In this document: piece by piece, positions 9,651-18,728 of the stretch | Layout: every line of letters starts with the position of its first letter | Numbering within the stretch: position 1 is the first letter of the stretch | Source: Alistipes sp. CAG:435 | GTDB lineage: Bacteria > Bacteroidota > Bacteroidia > Bacteroidales > UBA932 | Assembly (NCBI GenBank): GCA_000433355.1 | Contig: FR893173.1 | Span: forward strand, 62,001-126,000 | Direction: 5' to 3' | Length of the DNA: 64,000 bases | Notes under the pieces: generated by a model | Databases searched by the model: none | What the model saw: the letters and a program-made list of their open reading frames with translations, nothing else | Told to the model about the DNA's origin: nothing | Made by a program: the position numbers and the translations under genes

Positions 9651-10190
9651 TTATTTCACTTTATCAATCAGATCCTTCAATGACGCGAACGGCAATGAAG
9701 CATCCCTGCCTTGGGAATCCCCACTCTGCTCATCCTCAGAACTCAGATACCGCATGGCCTCCGGATTGCATTCTCCCTCAGGATGCACCCTCTGCACCGG
9801 AAGTGACAGGCACACATAATCATAGACTATCTGCCCCAAATCGAGGTCGGCGTCCGATTCCGGAAGCCAGACTATCTCCCTTTCCCCTTCCGCGGCGTCA
9901 CTGCTGTCAGCCGGTTCCTGACCGAACTTGACACTCAGGCGGAATCCGGTCTCGACCGGAAGCCTCAAATCCTCAAGGCATCTGTCGCAAGCCACGGTCA
10001 CATCCCCGGTGACATCACAGTCAATCCCGATGAAATGTCCTGACTTCTCGGCGGAAACCTCAACATCCAGATCCGCGGCCAGAATCTCTGAATTCTCAAA
10101 ATGATCAAAGAACGTCTTCCCTACCCTCCAACGGAATTCCTTCCGTCCTTGGGACAATCCATTTATAGGAACTGTTAAATTATCTTCCAT
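9651..10190 (-). CDS. YceD/DUF177 family protein
   Basis: About 179 residues from the ATG at 10190 (MEDNLTVPINGL); a longer reading from 10259 would run through the promoter. It has the family's central VACDRCLEDLRLPVE segment and an acidic stretch before a C-terminal helix. DUF177 proteins sit next to rpmF in most bacteria and are linked to 23S rRNA processing or accumulation in plants and bacteria. Here the gene directly precedes rpmF, which supports the call. Confidence 0.88.
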   Translation of the reverse strand: MEDNLTVPINGLSQGRKEFRWRVGKTFFDHFENSEILAADLDVEVSAEKSGHFIGIDCDVTGDVTVACDRCLEDLRLPVETGFRLSVKFGQEPADSSDAAEGEREIVWLPESDADLDLGQIVYDYVCLSLPVQRVHPEGECNPEAMRYLSSEDEQSGDSQGRDASLPFASLKDLIDKVK

Positions 10191-10217
10191 CGATCCAGTA
10201 AACAGATTTAAGGGTTG

Positions 10218-10225
10218 CAAAGGTA
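10218..10225 (-). promoter_or_regulatory. -7 box for yceD-rpmF-tRNA-Arg
   Basis: The minus strand reads TACCTTTG, a perfect TAnnTTTG, 27 bases before the yceD start. Nineteen bases further upstream is TTTT, a near match to the -33 TTTG. Confidence 0.55.
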
Positions 10226-10268
10226 TAAAAAATTTTCCGAATATAAAATCTTTTCGCAAATAGTTTGC

Positions 10269-12080
10269 CTATTCATCATCTCCGGAGTTGCCGGAACGCT
10301 TCCTGTCCATCGGATCAAGAAGGATCTTGCGCATCCTGAGGTGGTGCGGAGTCACCTCCACAAGCTCGTCTTCACGAATATATTCAAGCATTTCCTCCAA
10401 AGACATCTTCACAGGCGGCGGCAGCACGACCTTGTCATCGGAACCGGCGGCGCGCACATTGGTGAGCTTCTTCGTCTTGCAGATGTTGATGTTTAGGTCT
10501 CTCTCCCTCGTGTGCTCGCCCACTACCTCGCCGCAGTAGATGTCATCACCCGGGTCGATGAAGAACTTGCCCCTGTCCAGAAGCTTGTTCATTGAATATG
10601 CGATCGCGGTTCCCGTCTCAAGGGAAACGAGCGAACCATTGGTACGGTTCTCGATCTCACCCTTGTAAGGCTGGTACTCCTTGAACCTGTGCGCCATGAT
10701 GGCCTCGCCCTGGGACGCGGTCAGGAGGTTGCTCCTGAGTCCCATGAGTCCACGTGTAGGGATATCAAAGTTCAACAGCGTCCTGTCACCTCTCGGCTCC
10801 ATGTGCAGAAGAGCGCCCTTCCTGCGGGTAGCGAGCTCGATCGCCGCGCCGACGAACTGCTCCGGAACCTCGATCGAGAGATCCTCGATAGGCTCGCAGC
10901 GCTGTCCGTTGATGGTCTTGTCCAGCACCTTAGGCTGGCCTACCTGCAACTCGAATCCCTCACGGCGCATCTCCTCGATGAGCACGGACAGGTGAAGCAC
11001 ACCACGTCCATAAACCACGAATGAATCGGCGTTCAGCCCCGGCTTTACCTTAAGGGCCAGGTTCTTCTCCAACTCCTTGTCCAGACGATCCTTGATGTGC
11101 CTGGAGGTCACAAACTTACCATCCTTTCCGAAGAACGGGGAATTATTGATGGTGAAGAGCATGCTCATCGTAGGCTCATCAATGGAGATCGGAGGAAGAG
11201 CCTCCGGATTCTCGCTGTCTGCGATCGTGTCCCCGATCTCGAAGCCGTCAACGCCCACGACGGCGCAGATGTCACCGCACTGGACAGTGTCCACATTGGC
11301 CTTTCCCAGACCGTCAAACACCATAAGCTGCTTGATCTTATGCTTCTCGACAACATCATACCTCTTGCAGAGGCTGACCTGCTGGCCCGTCTTAAGTTCG
11401 CCGCGGGTAAGCTTGCCGACAGCGATACGTCCTACGTATGGGGAATATTCAAGTGAGGTCACCTGAAGCTGTGGTGTGCCCTCAACGATCTTTGGAGCCG
11501 GAATCTCGGCGAGGATGGCATCCAGAAGAGGGGTGATGTCCGAAGTCGGATTCTTCCAGTCATCCGACATCCAGCCCTGCTTGGCGCTGCCGAAAATGGT
11601 CTTGAAATCAAGCTGCTCGTCCGTGGCGTTCAGGGAGCACATCAGATCGAACACCTCTTCCTGAACCTCGTCGGGACGGCAGTTCGGCTTGTCCACCTTG
11701 TTGACAACCACGATAGGCTTCTTGCCCAGCTCAAGGGCTTTCTGAAGCACGAAACGGGTCTGAGGCATACAGCCCTCGAAAGCGTCAACGAGCAGGAGCA
11801 CGCCGTCCGCCATATTCAGGACCCTTTCCACCTCTCCTCCGAAGTCGCTATGGCCCGGAGTGTCTATAATGTTGATCTTGACACCTTTGTAGGTGACAGA
11901 CACGTTTTTCGCGAGGATTGTGATACCTCTCTCTCTCTCGATGTCATTGTTGTCGAGGATCAGCTGGCCCAGATTCTCTGGCTGACGCACCAGATTGGCC
12001 TGGTAGATCATCCTGTCCACAAGGGTCGTCTTGCCGTGATCGACGTGCGCTATGAGCGCGATGTTCCTAATCTCTTGCAT
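10269..12080 (-). CDS. typA: Ribosome-associated GTPase TypA/BipA
   Basis: 603 residues, full length. The GTPase motifs are intact: AHVDHGKTT (G1), RERGITI (G2), DTPGHSDF (G3) and NKVDKP (G4), followed by translation-factor beta-barrel and EF-G-like domains and the BipA-specific C-terminal region. TypA binds the 70S ribosome and assists 50S assembly, mainly under stress or at low temperature. It is a single-gene unit with its own promoter. Confidence 0.97.
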   Translation of the reverse strand: MQEIRNIALIAHVDHGKTTLVDRMIYQANLVRQPENLGQLILDNNDIERERGITILAKNVSVTYKGVKINIIDTPGHSDFGGEVERVLNMADGVLLLVDAFEGCMPQTRFVLQKALELGKKPIVVVNKVDKPNCRPDEVQEEVFDLMCSLNATDEQLDFKTIFGSAKQGWMSDDWKNPTSDITPLLDAILAEIPAPKIVEGTPQLQVTSLEYSPYVGRIAVGKLTRGELKTGQQVSLCKRYDVVEKHKIKQLMVFDGLGKANVDTVQCGDICAVVGVDGFEIGDTIADSENPEALPPISIDEPTMSMLFTINNSPFFGKDGKFVTSRHIKDRLDKELEKNLALKVKPGLNADSFVVYGRGVLHLSVLIEEMRREGFELQVGQPKVLDKTINGQRCEPIEDLSIEVPEQFVGAAIELATRRKGALLHMEPRGDRTLLNFDIPTRGLMGLRSNLLTASQGEAIMAHRFKEYQPYKGEIENRTNGSLVSLETGTAIAYSMNKLLDRGKFFIDPGDDIYCGEVVGEHTRERDLNINICKTKKLTNVRAAGSDDKVVLPPPVKMSLEEMLEYIREDELVEVTPHHLRMRKILLDPMDRKRSGNSGDDE

Positions 12081-12098
12081 ATACTATTAAAAATCTTG

Positions 12099-12129
12099 CA
12101 AAATTACGGATTTCCTATGGAAAACCGAA
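12099..12129 (-). promoter_or_regulatory. Promoter for typA
   Basis: The minus strand has TAATTTTG at 12106-12099 and TTCG at 12129-12126 with 19 bases between them. That is a perfect -7 box with one mismatch in the -33 box. The start codon is 18 bases downstream of the -7 box. Confidence 0.6.
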
Positions 12130-12209
12130 AAATTGCAAGACTTTTTTATCATTGTCCGCAGGCTCACCAACCGTACCACCATGTCAATGAGCCAGCCGAA
12201 GCGGCCTTA

Positions 12210-13667
12210 TCACCAGTTGTCAGTCCTGAACGGTATTACCGGAAGGCAGCGGCGACCAGTGAAGTTTCCAACCTGGAAATCCCGGAAGCAGTAGCGCACC
12301 GCCACAGGAGCCGGAACCTTGCCACTCTTCACAATCACCGTGTTCAGCTGGGTGCCTCTGCGGATCTCGGCTGGATGGAAGACCTTGTCCTCACCGGCAA
12401 TCTCGAAGCCTACGATGTCGTGCCAAGGGCTGAACCCGCTCTCGCCATTGTAGAACGCGACCTCGATCTCGCCGCCGCGTAACTCATAGCTCTTGAACCT
12501 CGGTCCCTCGCACGGAAGGTAGTCCATGCCGTAAGTCCTGTTCAGAGCCAGGTAGGAGAGGCGCTCTCCGACCTCTTTCTTGCGGCGAGGATGGATCTCG
12601 TCATATTCATAAGGATAGGCCAGGTCGTTGATGCTGGCTATTCCGCTGCCCGGGATCAGCTCCACCGCCTTGTGCTGCGCCTCGCGGATTCTCGCGCCCG
12701 TGGTGCCGTCGCCGCCATAGGTGAACGGAGCCAGCTCAACCTCGTAGAACGGCATCTCGCCCAGTCCCCAGAGGTCTCTCCAGACCTTCACCATGTCGGC
12801 GAGCCTCTGCGCGTAGTACTGCGGGAAGCCGGAGTTCGTCTCACCCTGGTACCAGATGAACCCTTTCAAGGTGTAGTTGCGGATAGGATAGATCATGCCG
12901 TTGTACATGACTGCCGGGCTGGCACAGTTGTACGATCCGCCCGGATCCTTCTTGGATGCGTACTGTCCCGAAGGCAGAGTGTTCTCCGGATAGGTGTACA
13001 CCACATCCTTCGGAAGCCAGCTCTCAAGCGCCGAGCCTCCCCAGTTGCATGAGACCAGACCCACAGGCACGTCCAGCACAGCATTCAGCATCTTGGCGAA
13101 ATGCCAGCCCACGGCGGTGAACGTTCCAGAGGTCGCCGGCCCGCTGACCTGCCACCTGCCCTCGACGGTCTCCTGAGGCGTCTCGGCTCCCGTCTTAGGA
13201 ATCTTCACCAGCCTGATCTTGTCCCTGAACTGTCCCGACAGGGCCACCTCCTCAATGGAACCCTCAACCGGGCAATGCCAGAATCCGTTCAGCGGCATCT
13301 CCATGTTGGACTGCCCGCCGCAAAGCCAGACCTCACCGACGAGGACATCACTCAAGGTGACGGCGCCGTCCTTGTCGGCGATGGTGATTGAATATGCCGT
13401 GTAGCCCGCCGCCGGAGTCTGCACGGCAAGTTTCCAATTGCCTTCGCGGTCGCTCTTGACTGAATATTCCTCCGTCCCCCACGAGGCTTTCACCGTCACC
13501 TTCGACGAAGGCGCGGCCTTGCCCCAAAGATTGGCCTGTGATTTCTGCTGGAGGACCAGATGGTCGCTGAGGATCTGCGGAAGCTCAACCTTGGCCTCCG
13601 ACGTGGCGGTGGCGGCCGTTCCGGCCACTACGATCGCCAAAATGGATTTTAAGATTCTGTGGTTCAT
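12210..13667 (-). CDS. Sialate O-acetylesterase-like secreted esterase
   Basis: 485 residues with a signal peptide (about 1-25). The SGNH/DUF303 catalytic serine is in CGGQSNMEMPL near residues 116-126, with GFIWYQGETN as the next block and a DEIHPRRK Asp-His pair near the end. Family members remove acetyl groups from sialic acids or plant glycans in the periplasm or at the surface. The upstream beta-helix-like gene lies 32 bases away on the same strand, suggesting a small glycan-processing unit. The exact substrate is not shown by the sequence. Confidence 0.87.
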   Translation of the reverse strand: MNHRILKSILAIVVAGTAATATSEAKVELPQILSDHLVLQQKSQANLWGKAAPSSKVTVKASWGTEEYSVKSDREGNWKLAVQTPAAGYTAYSITIADKDGAVTLSDVLVGEVWLCGGQSNMEMPLNGFWHCPVEGSIEEVALSGQFRDKIRLVKIPKTGAETPQETVEGRWQVSGPATSGTFTAVGWHFAKMLNAVLDVPVGLVSCNWGGSALESWLPKDVVYTYPENTLPSGQYASKKDPGGSYNCASPAVMYNGMIYPIRNYTLKGFIWYQGETNSGFPQYYAQRLADMVKVWRDLWGLGEMPFYEVELAPFTYGGDGTTGARIREAQHKAVELIPGSGIASINDLAYPYEYDEIHPRRKKEVGERLSYLALNRTYGMDYLPCEGPRFKSYELRGGEIEVAFYNGESGFSPWHDIVGFEIAGEDKVFHPAEIRRGTQLNTVIVKSGKVPAPVAVRYCFRDFQVGNFTGRRCLPVIPFRTDNW

Positions 13668-13699
13668 TGTAAGTTGCTTTTATACAGTGATTATTAACA

Positions 13700-14266
13700 T
13701 TATTCTATTTCCTTGCTCATTCTTCCAGTGTTGTAGCCGTCGATGCAGATGATCCTTTTCCTGTTGTCCGGCAGATACACGGCGACATTCGCCACCTCCA
13801 GATTCTGCGACATCGTCTGCGCGAAGTCCCCTGCCGTCCCGCAGATCACTGAATATGTCACCTCGTCCGAAAGGGAGTCATAGCAGTCCTGCGAGACCCT
13901 CAGCCTAACACCCTCGCCGTTCCAGTTCGGCAGGTCGCCCTCGATACGGATGTTCGAATCGTAAGGAGTCCTGAGGACATAGCCGCTGCCGTCCTCCGCC
14001 GTGAAGAAACTGTCGATGATGTAGTTGCCGCTTGCCATCTCAAGCCTGCCGCAGCCGCCCTGCGACTCCAGCGCCCGCCGGAGCGGAATCTCATCGTGCC
14101 GCCCATCGCAGACGATGTCGGCCATCTCCTTGTCGGAAGGCCCGGAATCCGCCGCCGCCACCCTGACGCTCGTCCTGTGCGTATGCGCCATAGAGGCCGT
14201 CGCCGTGAGCGCCACAATGACCGCTATCACGATTAACCTGACACAATGTGGTTTGATGTTGTTCAT
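13700..14266 (-). CDS. Secreted protein resembling the N-terminus of a right-handed beta-helix protein
   Basis: 188 residues with a hydrophobic signal (VRLIVIAVIVALTATASMAH). The segment SGPSDKEMADIVCDGRHDE followed by GGCGRLEMASGNYIIDSFF resembles the opening of pectate-lyase-like beta-helix domains, where a D-G-x-D/H-D motif starts the first coil. Such proteins are normally 400 residues or more, and this one ends after a few coils, so it may be a truncated remnant or a small relative. I do not recognise the C-terminal half. It precedes the esterase on the same strand. Confidence 0.6.
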   Translation of the reverse strand: MNNIKPHCVRLIVIAVIVALTATASMAHTHRTSVRVAAADSGPSDKEMADIVCDGRHDEIPLRRALESQGGCGRLEMASGNYIIDSFFTAEDGSGYVLRTPYDSNIRIEGDLPNWNGEGVRLRVSQDCYDSLSDEVTYSVICGTAGDFAQTMSQNLEVANVAVYLPDNRKRIICIDGYNTGRMSKEIE

Positions 14267-14485
14267 TTGCAGTGCCTTGGGTTTTGTTGCTGTTTAAAAT
14301 GATTTGTCAAGTCCGCGGCGACATGTGATCACCGCTTGATTATTTCTACAAATATGGCTTTTTACTTTTAAAAAATAAAAGAGAAATCCCGCACGATTCT
14401 CCACTTCCGGCGATGATCGGCGGAAAAATTATTATTTTTTGACGGTCACAATTGTCGCGTGACAAGTAATCCTTAAAAAAAATGG

Positions 14486-14493
14486 TATCTTTG
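14486..14493 (+). promoter_or_regulatory. -7 box for argH
   Basis: TATCTTTG fits TAnnTTTG and lies 28 bases before the argH ATG. No good -33 TTTG is found at the right spacing. The rest of the 14267-14521 gap is AT-rich and shows no gene. Confidence 0.5.
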
Positions 14494-14521
14494 CGGTGAA
14501 CTTGACAAATAACAGTAATAC

Positions 14522-15862
14522 ATGGCGAACAAACTTTGGGACAAAGGATTCAAGGAGGACGAGAGGATCGACGCGTTCACGGTGGGAAATGACCGTGAGC
14601 TGGATCACGAGCTCGCCCCTTACGACATAATGGGCACTATGGCCCACATCACGATGCTGGAGAGCGTCGGGCTTCTCTCCAAAGAGGATCTCGACAAGCT
14701 TCTGCCGGTGCTTAAGGAACTATATTCATCCGCCTGCAAGGGAGAGCTTTACGTGGAGGAGGATGTGGAGGACATCCATTCGCAGATCGAGCTTATGCTC
14801 ACGCGCAGACTTGGGGATGTCGGAAAGAAAGTCCACACGGGACGTTCCCGCAACGACCAGGTGCTGGTGGACTTGAAACTCTACGCCAGAGCGGAGATTG
14901 AGAATACCGTGCATAAGGTCGAGTCGCTTTTCAATACACTTCAGGAGGCCAGCGAGAGGTACAAGGATGTGCTGATTCCAGGCTATACCCACCTTCAGGT
15001 GGCGATGCCGTCCTCGTTCGGGCTTTGGTTCGGGGCCTACGCCGAGAGCCTTTGCGATGACCTCAGCATAATGAAGGCCGCCTGGGATGTGGTGAACCTC
15101 AATCCGTTGGGATCCGCAGCCGGCTACGGCTCGTCAGCGCCGCTGAACAGGACTCTGACGACGGTGCTGCTTGGTTTCGAGGACTTGGACTACAATTCAG
15201 TATATGCGCAGATGACCCGGGGAAAGATGGAGCGGGCTGTCGCGTTCGCATATTCCTCAGTCGCTGAGACCGTCGGGAGGCTCGCGATGGACGGATGCCT
15301 GTTTTCAAGCCAGAACTTCGGGTTCATCCATCTGCCAGACGCACTGACCACAGGTTCCAGCATCATGCCGCACAAGAAGAATCCGGATGTGTTCGAGCTG
15401 GTGAGGGCACACTGCAACAAGCTCCAGGGCGTGCCGAACACCATCCGGCTCATCATCGGCAACCTGCCGAGCGGCTATTTCCGGGATATGCAGATCCTAA
15501 AGGAAGTCTTCTTCCCTATATTCAAAGAAATGAACGACTGCCTCGACATTGTTGAATATGCAGTCCGCGGGATGGAGGTTGTCACCGATGTGATGGACGA
15601 TCCTAAGTACAGGCTGGCGTTCAGCGTGGAGGAGGTCAATCACCTGGTGGAGAACGGGGTGCCGTTCAGGGATGCCTACCGTCAGGTCGCGGATTCAATC
15701 AGACAAGGGACTTTTGAATATCACGGAGAACTCCACCACACCCATGAAGGTTCCATAGGCAACCTCTGCAACGACCGCATCGCCGCCAAGATGTCCCGCA
15801 TCATCTCCGGGTTCGGCTTCGGGGAAGTTCACGCGGCGGTCACGAAGCTGACTGAAGGATAA
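14522..15862 (+). CDS. argH: Argininosuccinate lyase
   Basis: 446 residues, full length. The fumarase/aspartase superfamily signature GSSIMPHKKNPD lies near residues 277-288, with HTGRSRNDQV near 103-112 and the conserved GYTHLQVAMPSSFG near 158. The enzyme splits argininosuccinate into arginine and fumarate, the last step of arginine synthesis. No other arg genes are in the window. It converges on the beta-barrel gene with a strong hairpin between them. Confidence 0.96.
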   Translation: MANKLWDKGFKEDERIDAFTVGNDRELDHELAPYDIMGTMAHITMLESVGLLSKEDLDKLLPVLKELYSSACKGELYVEEDVEDIHSQIELMLTRRLGDVGKKVHTGRSRNDQVLVDLKLYARAEIENTVHKVESLFNTLQEASERYKDVLIPGYTHLQVAMPSSFGLWFGAYAESLCDDLSIMKAAWDVVNLNPLGSAAGYGSSAPLNRTLTTVLLGFEDLDYNSVYAQMTRGKMERAVAFAYSSVAETVGRLAMDGCLFSSQNFGFIHLPDALTTGSSIMPHKKNPDVFELVRAHCNKLQGVPNTIRLIIGNLPSGYFRDMQILKEVFFPIFKEMNDCLDIVEYAVRGMEVVTDVMDDPKYRLAFSVEEVNHLVENGVPFRDAYRQVADSIRQGTFEYHGELHHTHEGSIGNLCNDRIAAKMSRIISGFGFGEVHAAVTKLTEG

Positions 15863-15865
15863 ACA

Positions 15866-15906
15866 TTCGCGGCGGACACTTCGACAAGTTCAGTGTCCGC
15901 CGCGAA
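15866..15906. terminator. Long hairpin between convergent genes (bidirectional terminator, repeat-family core)
   Basis: A 15-bp perfect stem (TTCGCGGCGGACACT pairing with AGTGTCCGCCGCGAA) closes a TCGACAAGTTC loop. It sits 4 bases after the argH stop and 9 before the opposing stop. The loop-proximal bases share the CTTCGACAAG core of the dispersed palindrome found at 28820, 33615, 38845 and 45774. Confidence 0.65.
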
Positions 15907-15914
15907 CATTCTGT

Positions 15915-17168
15915 TTATTTCAAAGAGATTCTGGCTCCGAAAGTCAGCATGAAGTCAAGAGGACGGTCTTTGTAGATGGTCCGGACATCGGACTTGTCAT
16001 CGAAATGATAACTGAGCCCCGGTTCCACATAAAGACCTATGTTTTTCGTAAGATTCGCCTGAAGGCCGGCCGAGGCGTTCAACGACCACAGCAAAGGCTT
16101 GACATTCAGGTTCTTCTTGACGCTGTCACCTTGCTTTACTCCAGCCAACGTCTCCACCGACGCTGATTTGCCGGAAATGCACTTCTCGACCATTCCGCCG
16201 CCTCCCAGATAGAGCGAAACCCATTTGGAGTCAACAAGCGAGGCTGTCATATTCAATGGAATACCCAAATACCTCAATGTCTGCTCCGTCTCGGTCCGGG
16301 TGCGGCCGGCCTCGGTGGTGAAAGTGCTGTGAAGGGTGGTCAGCATGGCTCCGGTCTCAAGACCGAATGTGCCGCTGACAGGAAAATTGACTGCAAGAGC
16401 CAACCGGACAGGACGCTTGTGGTCAGAACTTGAGGTCACCGTCGAGCCACTCTTCATCTGCATCGGAGCCATGCCTCTGGTCTGGACCTGAGCATCGTTC
16501 CCGACACTGCCTTTAGAATCATCAATCAAGCCGTTGGTGGAAGCCGGCGCCGATCCCCTGTAAAACATCTGAAGATCGTATGAGTTCTCATCCCTGCTGT
16601 CCACGGATCCTCCGGAAAGGGACACATCCAACGCGGCGGCCCTGCGTCTTGATGTACGGGAATCACCCGTCACCGAAATGTAATCCGACCAGTCCTCATC
16701 GTCATGATCCGTCGAGATGACAACCGGTTCATTCTCCTCGGTTTTCTTCGTACCCGAAATTTCCTCTTCTTGTCGTTGGGTCTGTGGTTCGGCATGGTTC
16801 CCCTGAAGCGACTCTTCTGTAGTATAAGGCTGAGCCTCAATCTCCTTAGTCTCAGCCTCAGGAATAACGTTCTCTTCCACAAGGTCAGATTTCACATTAT
16901 TCACAACGTGAGCCTTGGCCTGACGTTTCCGAACCGGTATTGATTCCGCCAACAGTTTTTCCGGTTCCGTCTTCCGGACGATTTCCACAGAAGACTCCCA
17001 ACCTCCGTTGTCATTGACTGAAGAAGGCTGACCGGAAGCCAGGATCTCCTGTGACCTGTCCGATGGATTCCCGACCGGAGAATCAAAAAAACGAAGTCCG
17101 GCGAACACGCCCAGAGCCACGGCAGCAGCCACACCAACGCTTCGCCAAAGGATCGGCAAAGCTATCAC
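15915..17168 (-). CDS. Membrane-anchored outer-membrane beta-barrel protein, downstream part of a gene split by duplication
   Basis: 417 residues from a GTG at 17168. It begins with a transmembrane helix (SVGVAAAVALGVFAGLRFF), continues through a long acidic, probably disordered linker (about 30-220), and ends in beta-barrel repeats (GLETGAMLTT, YLGIPLNMTAS, GLYVEPGLSYHF, FMLTFGARISLK). In related genomes such proteins start with a short cytoplasmic segment and follow an ECF sigma factor, so an anti-sigma-like role is likely. Here the cytoplasmic start is out of frame in 17165-17332 because of a 41-bp tandem duplication. The GTG overlaps the upstream stop as GTGA, so coupled translation is possible. 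Confidence 0.75.
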   Translation of the reverse strand: MIALPILWRSVGVAAAVALGVFAGLRFFDSPVGNPSDRSQEILASGQPSSVNDNGGWESSVEIVRKTEPEKLLAESIPVRKRQAKAHVVNNVKSDLVEENVIPEAETKEIEAQPYTTEESLQGNHAEPQTQRQEEEISGTKKTEENEPVVISTDHDDEDWSDYISVTGDSRTSRRRAAALDVSLSGGSVDSRDENSYDLQMFYRGSAPASTNGLIDDSKGSVGNDAQVQTRGMAPMQMKSGSTVTSSSDHKRPVRLALAVNFPVSGTFGLETGAMLTTLHSTFTTEAGRTRTETEQTLRYLGIPLNMTASLVDSKWVSLYLGGGGMVEKCISGKSASVETLAGVKQGDSVKKNLNVKPLLWSLNASAGLQANLTKNIGLYVEPGLSYHFDDKSDVRTIYKDRPLDFMLTFGARISLK

Positions 17169-17242
17169 ACGACGCTTTTTTTCAGGAAAGGCAGAAGAAA
17201 CGCTATCACACGACGCTTTTTCTCAGGAAAGGCAGAAGACTC
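17161..17242. repeat. 41-bp tandem duplication splitting the sigma-factor partner gene
   Basis: Two copies, 17161-17201 and 17202-17242, differ at one base in the middle and at the last few bases. The period of 41 is not a multiple of three, so the frame changes across it. Removing one copy joins the N-terminal peptide ending FPEKKRRVIA directly to LPILWRSVG of the downstream protein. Confidence 0.9.
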
Positions 17243-17332
17243 GATGTTCTCCCACAATCCTTCCGGCGCGGGCTCCTCATAGTCTTTCATTTTGCTTTGC
17301 AGGCCTTTCAGCCAATCATTATCTTCCATCAT
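17165..17332 (-). CDS. N-terminal cytoplasmic fragment of the split membrane/barrel protein
   Basis: 55 codons from the ATG at 17332, which overlaps the sigma-factor stop as ATGA. The translation (MMEDNDWLKGLQSKMKDYEE, then PAPEGLWENIESS) is the usual cytoplasmic N-terminus of Bacteroidota membrane partners of ECF sigma factors. It then enters the second duplication copy out of frame and stops at 17165 after FLLPFLKKSVV. Whether this peptide is stable is unknown. Confidence 0.7.
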   Translation of the reverse strand: MMEDNDWLKGLQSKMKDYEEPAPEGLWENIESSAFPEKKRRVIAFLLPFLKKSVV

Positions 17333-17901
17333 GTCGTCTCCGTTCTTTTCTTATATTCATTGATCTGTCTTGCCAGAATGGCTCTCGCCCTGTGGAGCTG
17401 TGAAGCCGAGGTGTTTTCTGTGATCCCGAGCAAGGCGGCGATCTCCTTGTGGCTTTTCTCTTCGAAGGCGTAAAGGTTCAACACCGTCCTGTACCCCTCA
17501 GGCAAAGCCTGGATCATTTTCTGGATCACGCCAGGCGGAACACTTCCCACATCTGGTTCCTCTTCCTCCTCCTTGTCCGGCAAGTCCCACTTGTACTCGA
17601 CAGTGTCGGACCGTTTCCGTTTGCGGATGAATTTCAGAGCCTCGTTGACGGAAATCTGCCTCATCCACGCCTTCAGAGAGCCTTCGCCACGATAATCAAA
17701 CTTGCCCAATGACGAGAATATCTTAACGAAACTGTCCTGAAGGACATCCCTAAGATCTCCTCCGTCCGGCAGATAACGGGAACAGGTGGCCGCAAGGTAT
17801 CTGGAGTAGCAGTCATAAATCTGCCGCATCGCAGCCCGGTCACCATTTCTTGCCTGTTCGACAAGAACCTTTTCCATGTCTCCAGACAGTGTTCCCATCA
17901 A
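17329..17901 (-). CDS. ECF-type RNA polymerase sigma factor (sigma-70 family)
   Basis: 190 residues. Region 2 spans about 12-95 (RQIYDCYSRYL, DVLQDSFVKIFSSLGKFD, WMRQISVNEALKFIRKRKR) and region 4 about 125-180 (LPEGYRTVLNLYAFEEKSHKE followed by IAALLGITENTSASQLHRAR), with an acidic linker between. ECF factors redirect RNA polymerase to envelope-stress or transport genes. It is translationally coupled to the membrane/barrel gene, its probable partner, and lies 15 bases after the NigD-like gene. Confidence 0.93.
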   Translation of the reverse strand: MMGTLSGDMEKVLVEQARNGDRAAMRQIYDCYSRYLAATCSRYLPDGGDLRDVLQDSFVKIFSSLGKFDYRGEGSLKAWMRQISVNEALKFIRKRKRSDTVEYKWDLPDKEEEEEPDVGSVPPGVIQKMIQALPEGYRTVLNLYAFEEKSHKEIAALLGITENTSASQLHRARAILARQINEYKKRTETT

Positions 17902-17916
17902 TAGGATAGAAGACTG

Positions 17917-18606
17917 TTACTTCTGAGGCAGAGCGAATCTGGAGAGATATTTCACTTTAGCGGTCTTTTCTCCCTCCGAACCCTTCCAGTGCAATGTCAG
18001 TTCCTGCCCATCCTTGACATCCTTCAGCAGGTCATCGATCTTGAAAGCGATTACACCTTCACCCGGGATATATCCGTTATCACCATTGTTGTCATGCTTG
18101 AGGTATAGATCGAGAGTCTTCGGATCCACCGCCAAATCAACAATGTGCACGATCTTGCCACCTCGTCCGAACAAGGCGGCGAAATGTATGGTAAGATAAC
18201 CGTCCTCAAGGCAGGTCACCCAATCATTATACAACTCAATCGGGGCATTGTTACCTTTCATGAATTCATTGTCATAAGAAACAGCGCTTTTTGTGCGCAC
18301 CGAGTCGATCCATGCGACCTTGACCTTCTTTGAAAAGAGTCCGACTTCCCCCGGTTCCTCGGAATATTGGAGCAAAGCCCTCACCTCACGCTTATAAGGG
18401 TTCTTCCAGTTCGTCGGTTCCAGAGTGGTCTTCTTATCCAACTGGAAATAGGTGACACCAGAGTCTGTTGTCTTGATGGTCACAAGTCCGTTATAGACCG
18501 GATAATAAGGGCCGTCATCCTTAGAGCATGAAGACAAGGACATGGCCAAGGCCGAAACCGCGGCCAGAACGGCCAAAGCAATCTTGAAATTTTTCATCTG
18601 TTTCAT
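17917..18606 (-). CDS. NigD-like lipoprotein
   Basis: 229 residues. The signal peptide ends in LSSCSKDD, a lipobox followed by an acidic residue pair that favours surface display in Bacteroidota. The body has the two beta-rich halves of NigD proteins: a VTIKTTDSGVTYFQLD strand followed by RALLQYSE, then VTCLEDGYLTIHF and the GEGVIAFKIDDLL end. NigD proteins were named from a bacteriocin-linked locus but their function is not settled. It leads the sigma-factor operon. The 122-base gap upstream is AT-rich with no clear promoter. Confidence 0.83.
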   Translation of the reverse strand: MKQMKNFKIALAVLAAVSALAMSLSSCSKDDGPYYPVYNGLVTIKTTDSGVTYFQLDKKTTLEPTNWKNPYKREVRALLQYSEEPGEVGLFSKKVKVAWIDSVRTKSAVSYDNEFMKGNNAPIELYNDWVTCLEDGYLTIHFAALFGRGGKIVHIVDLAVDPKTLDLYLKHDNNGDNGYIPGEGVIAFKIDDLLKDVKDGQELTLHWKGSEGEKTAKVKYLSRFALPQK

Positions 18607-18728
18607 ATACTTTTATTTTATTTTTTCAGTCAACTAAATCCGTACAATCGGAATTCTTGCGTAAAAATGCGAAAAAAAATTTAACTTGCACTCCATTTTG
18701 AAAAAGGAATATTAACGGACTTACTCAG

